Made by a program: the position numbers and the translations under genes
Origin: Ohtaekwangia kribbensis
GTDB taxonomy: Bacteria > Bacteroidota > Bacteroidia > Cytophagales > Cyclobacteriaceae
Length of the DNA: 64,000 nucleotides
Assembly (NCBI RefSeq): GCF_042676245.1
Contig: NZ_JBHTKA010000016.1
Coordinates: 186,001-250,000, forward strand
Reading direction: 5' to 3'
Shown: piece by piece, positions 62,807-64,000 of the stretch
Layout: each line of letters opens with the position of its first letter
Position numbering within the stretch: position 1 is the first letter of the stretch
Notes under the pieces: model-generated
The model's input: only the letters and a program-made list of their open reading frames with translations
Told to the model about the DNA's origin: nothing
Databases searched by the model: none

Positions 62807-64000
62807 CTACTCATCCCGAAGGGAATTAACCGGATTGCCCTGCGAGGCTTTCCAGGCGCGGTAGCTGACCGAGAAGAAGGCAATGGTAAATGTAGCGAGG
62901 CCGGCTACTATAAATATCCACCAGGCCGGTTCTATATGATAGGCAAATTGCTTGAGCCACCGATGCATAAGCCATCCGCTGATGGGCCAGGCGAGGAGGT
63001 TAGCGATCAATACCAGCTTCAGGAAATCTCTATTGAGTAAACGAATGATGCTGCTTTCTGTTGCACCCATCACTTTACGAATTCCAATTTCTTTTGTTCG
63101 TTGTTCCGCCATGAAATTCGCAAGACCGACAAGTCCCAGGCATGCTATAAAGATGGCGAGCACAGTAAAGATGAGAAAGAGTTGTCCGATACGTTTTTCG
63201 GTTTGATGCTTGCGTTCAAAATTCCGGTCGAGGAAAGTATACTCGAAGGCGGCTTCGGGCGAATGTTTTTTCCAGAGACTGCGAATGGTGTCCAGTGTTT
63301 GTTCAATATGGTTCCCCTGAATGCGGATCGCCATCTCCCAGTTGGGCTGCTTGCCCAGTACAATAGCCATCGGCTGGATCGGGTCTTTCAACGATTGAAA
63401 ATTAAAATCCTGCATGATGCCGATCACCTCATGCTCAATTGCTTTTTTATGTCCGCCATATATACTCCACAAGGTTTTACCGGCCAGCGTTTTTATACCC
63501 ATCTTTTGTGCAGCGGTTTCGTTGAGGATCATCGCGGTTGAATCCGAAGGGAACTCTGGGGAGAAGAATCGCCCGGTGATCATTTTATACTTCATCGTCC
63601 GCATGTGATCGTAATCCATCTCATAAACATTCAGCATATAGTCGCGTGCCGGGTCGGTAGTGCTAAATACAAATTGCCAGTCGATGTTAGGAGGGAGGCG
63701 ATTGCAATAGCTTGCGGCTACTATAGATTTATGCTGCAGTAATTCTTTTTTAAAAGCAGCACCGTTTTCACCAAGGTTGCGCGTATGCAACAGGTTTACC
63801 AGGTTGCTCTTGTCGAACCCGAGACTCGCCTGCTGTATATATTGAAGTTGCTGGTATACTACGAGGGTAGCAATGATCAACCCTGCAGAAATGAAGAACT
63901 GAAATACAACCAGTGCATTGCGGATACCATACGTGCGCCTGCGCGAACGGATGCGTCCTTTCATTACTTCGATGGGAGAGAACGTTGTGAGATAGAATGC
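62807..64000 (-). CDS. MacB/FtsX-type ABC transporter permease, N-terminal part cut by window edge
   Basis: The frame is open to the right edge (398 codons), so the start is missing; the ATG at 63964 is internal, preceded in frame by AFYLTTFSPIEV, the usual end of the first half of these permeases. Visible parts: membrane helix RNALVVFQFFISAGLIIATLVVY, a periplasmic MacB-type domain, and the FtsX domain with LFLIFTVLAIFIACLGLVGLANFMAEQRTKEIGIRKVMGA, then two more helices ending SQGNPVNSLRDE. These are large permeases, common in Bacteroidota, linked to envelope stress or peptide efflux. The ATPase is not in the window. Confidence 0.9.
   Translation of the reverse strand, partial: AFYLTTFSPIEVMKGRIRSRRRTYGIRNALVVFQFFISAGLIIATLVVYQQLQYIQQASLGFDKSNLVNLLHTRNLGENGAAFKKELLQHKSIVAASYCNRLPPNIDWQFVFSTTDPARDYMLNVYEMDYDHMRTMKYKMITGRFFSPEFPSDSTAMILNETAAQKMGIKTLAGKTLWSIYGGHKKAIEHEVIGIMQDFNFQSLKDPIQPMAIVLGKQPNWEMAIRIQGNHIEQTLDTIRSLWKKHSPEAAFEYTFLDRNFERKHQTEKRIGQLFLIFTVLAIFIACLGLVGLANFMAEQRTKEIGIRKVMGATESSIIRLLNRDFLKLVLIANLLAWPISGWLMHRWLKQFAYHIEPAWWIFIVAGLATFTIAFFSVSYRAWKASQGNPVNSLRDE

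Noticed and set aside
63101..63541. 146-codon plus-strand ORF antisense to the ABC permease
   Set aside because: The minus frame has clear FtsX and MacB features through this region.

Overview
The window looks like chromosome from a member of the Bacteroidota, most likely a soil or freshwater Cytophagales (Chryseolinea/Ohtaekwangia-like; inference). The signs are three SusC/SusD outer-membrane pairs, many lipoprotein signals, PUL-type regulators (propeller sensor, LacI, ECF sigma/FecR, Nudix-HTH), a GIN-domain protein, WG repeats and A/T-rich leaders without strong Shine-Dalgarno sites. I saw no rRNA, tRNA, CRISPR array or prophage.

Layout. (1) 1-10.4 kb: beta-glucan (laminarin-like) utilisation locus. 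A truncated propeller sensor/regulator faces away from susC, susD, a PKD surface lipoprotein and two GH16 lipoproteins. (2) 10.7-29.0 kb: glucuronoxylan locus. A leftward operon (LacI regulator, GH67 alpha-glucuronidase, SDR oxidoreductase) is divergent from susC, susD, a GH10 xylanase with an inserted CBM, a GH35-like enzyme, GH115, a second GH10 and mannonate dehydratase UxuA. Together these can cut xylan outside the cell, remove (methyl)glucuronate side chains and feed the hexuronate into the mannonate branch. (3) 29.0-33.8 kb: AT-richer patch of small hypothetical and membrane genes, a solo LuxR HTH, a DUF418 protein and a Nudix protein with an extra N-terminal domain. (4) 33.9-41.5 kb: ECF sigma, FecR anti-sigma, STN-type SusC, SusD and a small lipoprotein, that is, a trans-envelope signalling locus with no adjacent degradative enzyme. 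(5) 41.6-52.2 kb: housekeeping and stress genes (msrB, SGNH hydrolase, YHS protein, Hsp20, Do-type protease, ALDH7-like dehydrogenase, receiver protein, helical-repeat protein, WG-repeat protein). (6) 52.3-58.9 kb: GH43, an esterase-like protein, GH3 and a divergent Nudix-HTH regulator with two operator copies. (7) 58.9-64 kb: REP-associated (Y1) transposase, small hypothetical, alpha/beta hydrolase, GIN-domain protein and a truncated MacB/FtsX-type ABC permease.

The least explained signal is a family of degenerate, palindrome-rich intergenic repeats (words such as AGCTCGCAGCT, CAGCAGCCAG, GCTAGCTGC, AGAAGTAAGAAG) that recur in seven gaps between transcription units. One exact 33-bp inverted pair brackets the alpha/beta hydrolase at 60.6 kb. 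A Y1/RAYT-type transposase gene lies close to the densest clusters, so a REP-RAYT-like system is a reasonable hypothesis. Other structured regulatory DNA includes helically phased TGATGTAG repeats and a TTTCAAA/TTTGAAA palindrome before the first susC, paired LacI-type operators 66 bp apart before the second, and a short leader ORF plus hairpins before the third.
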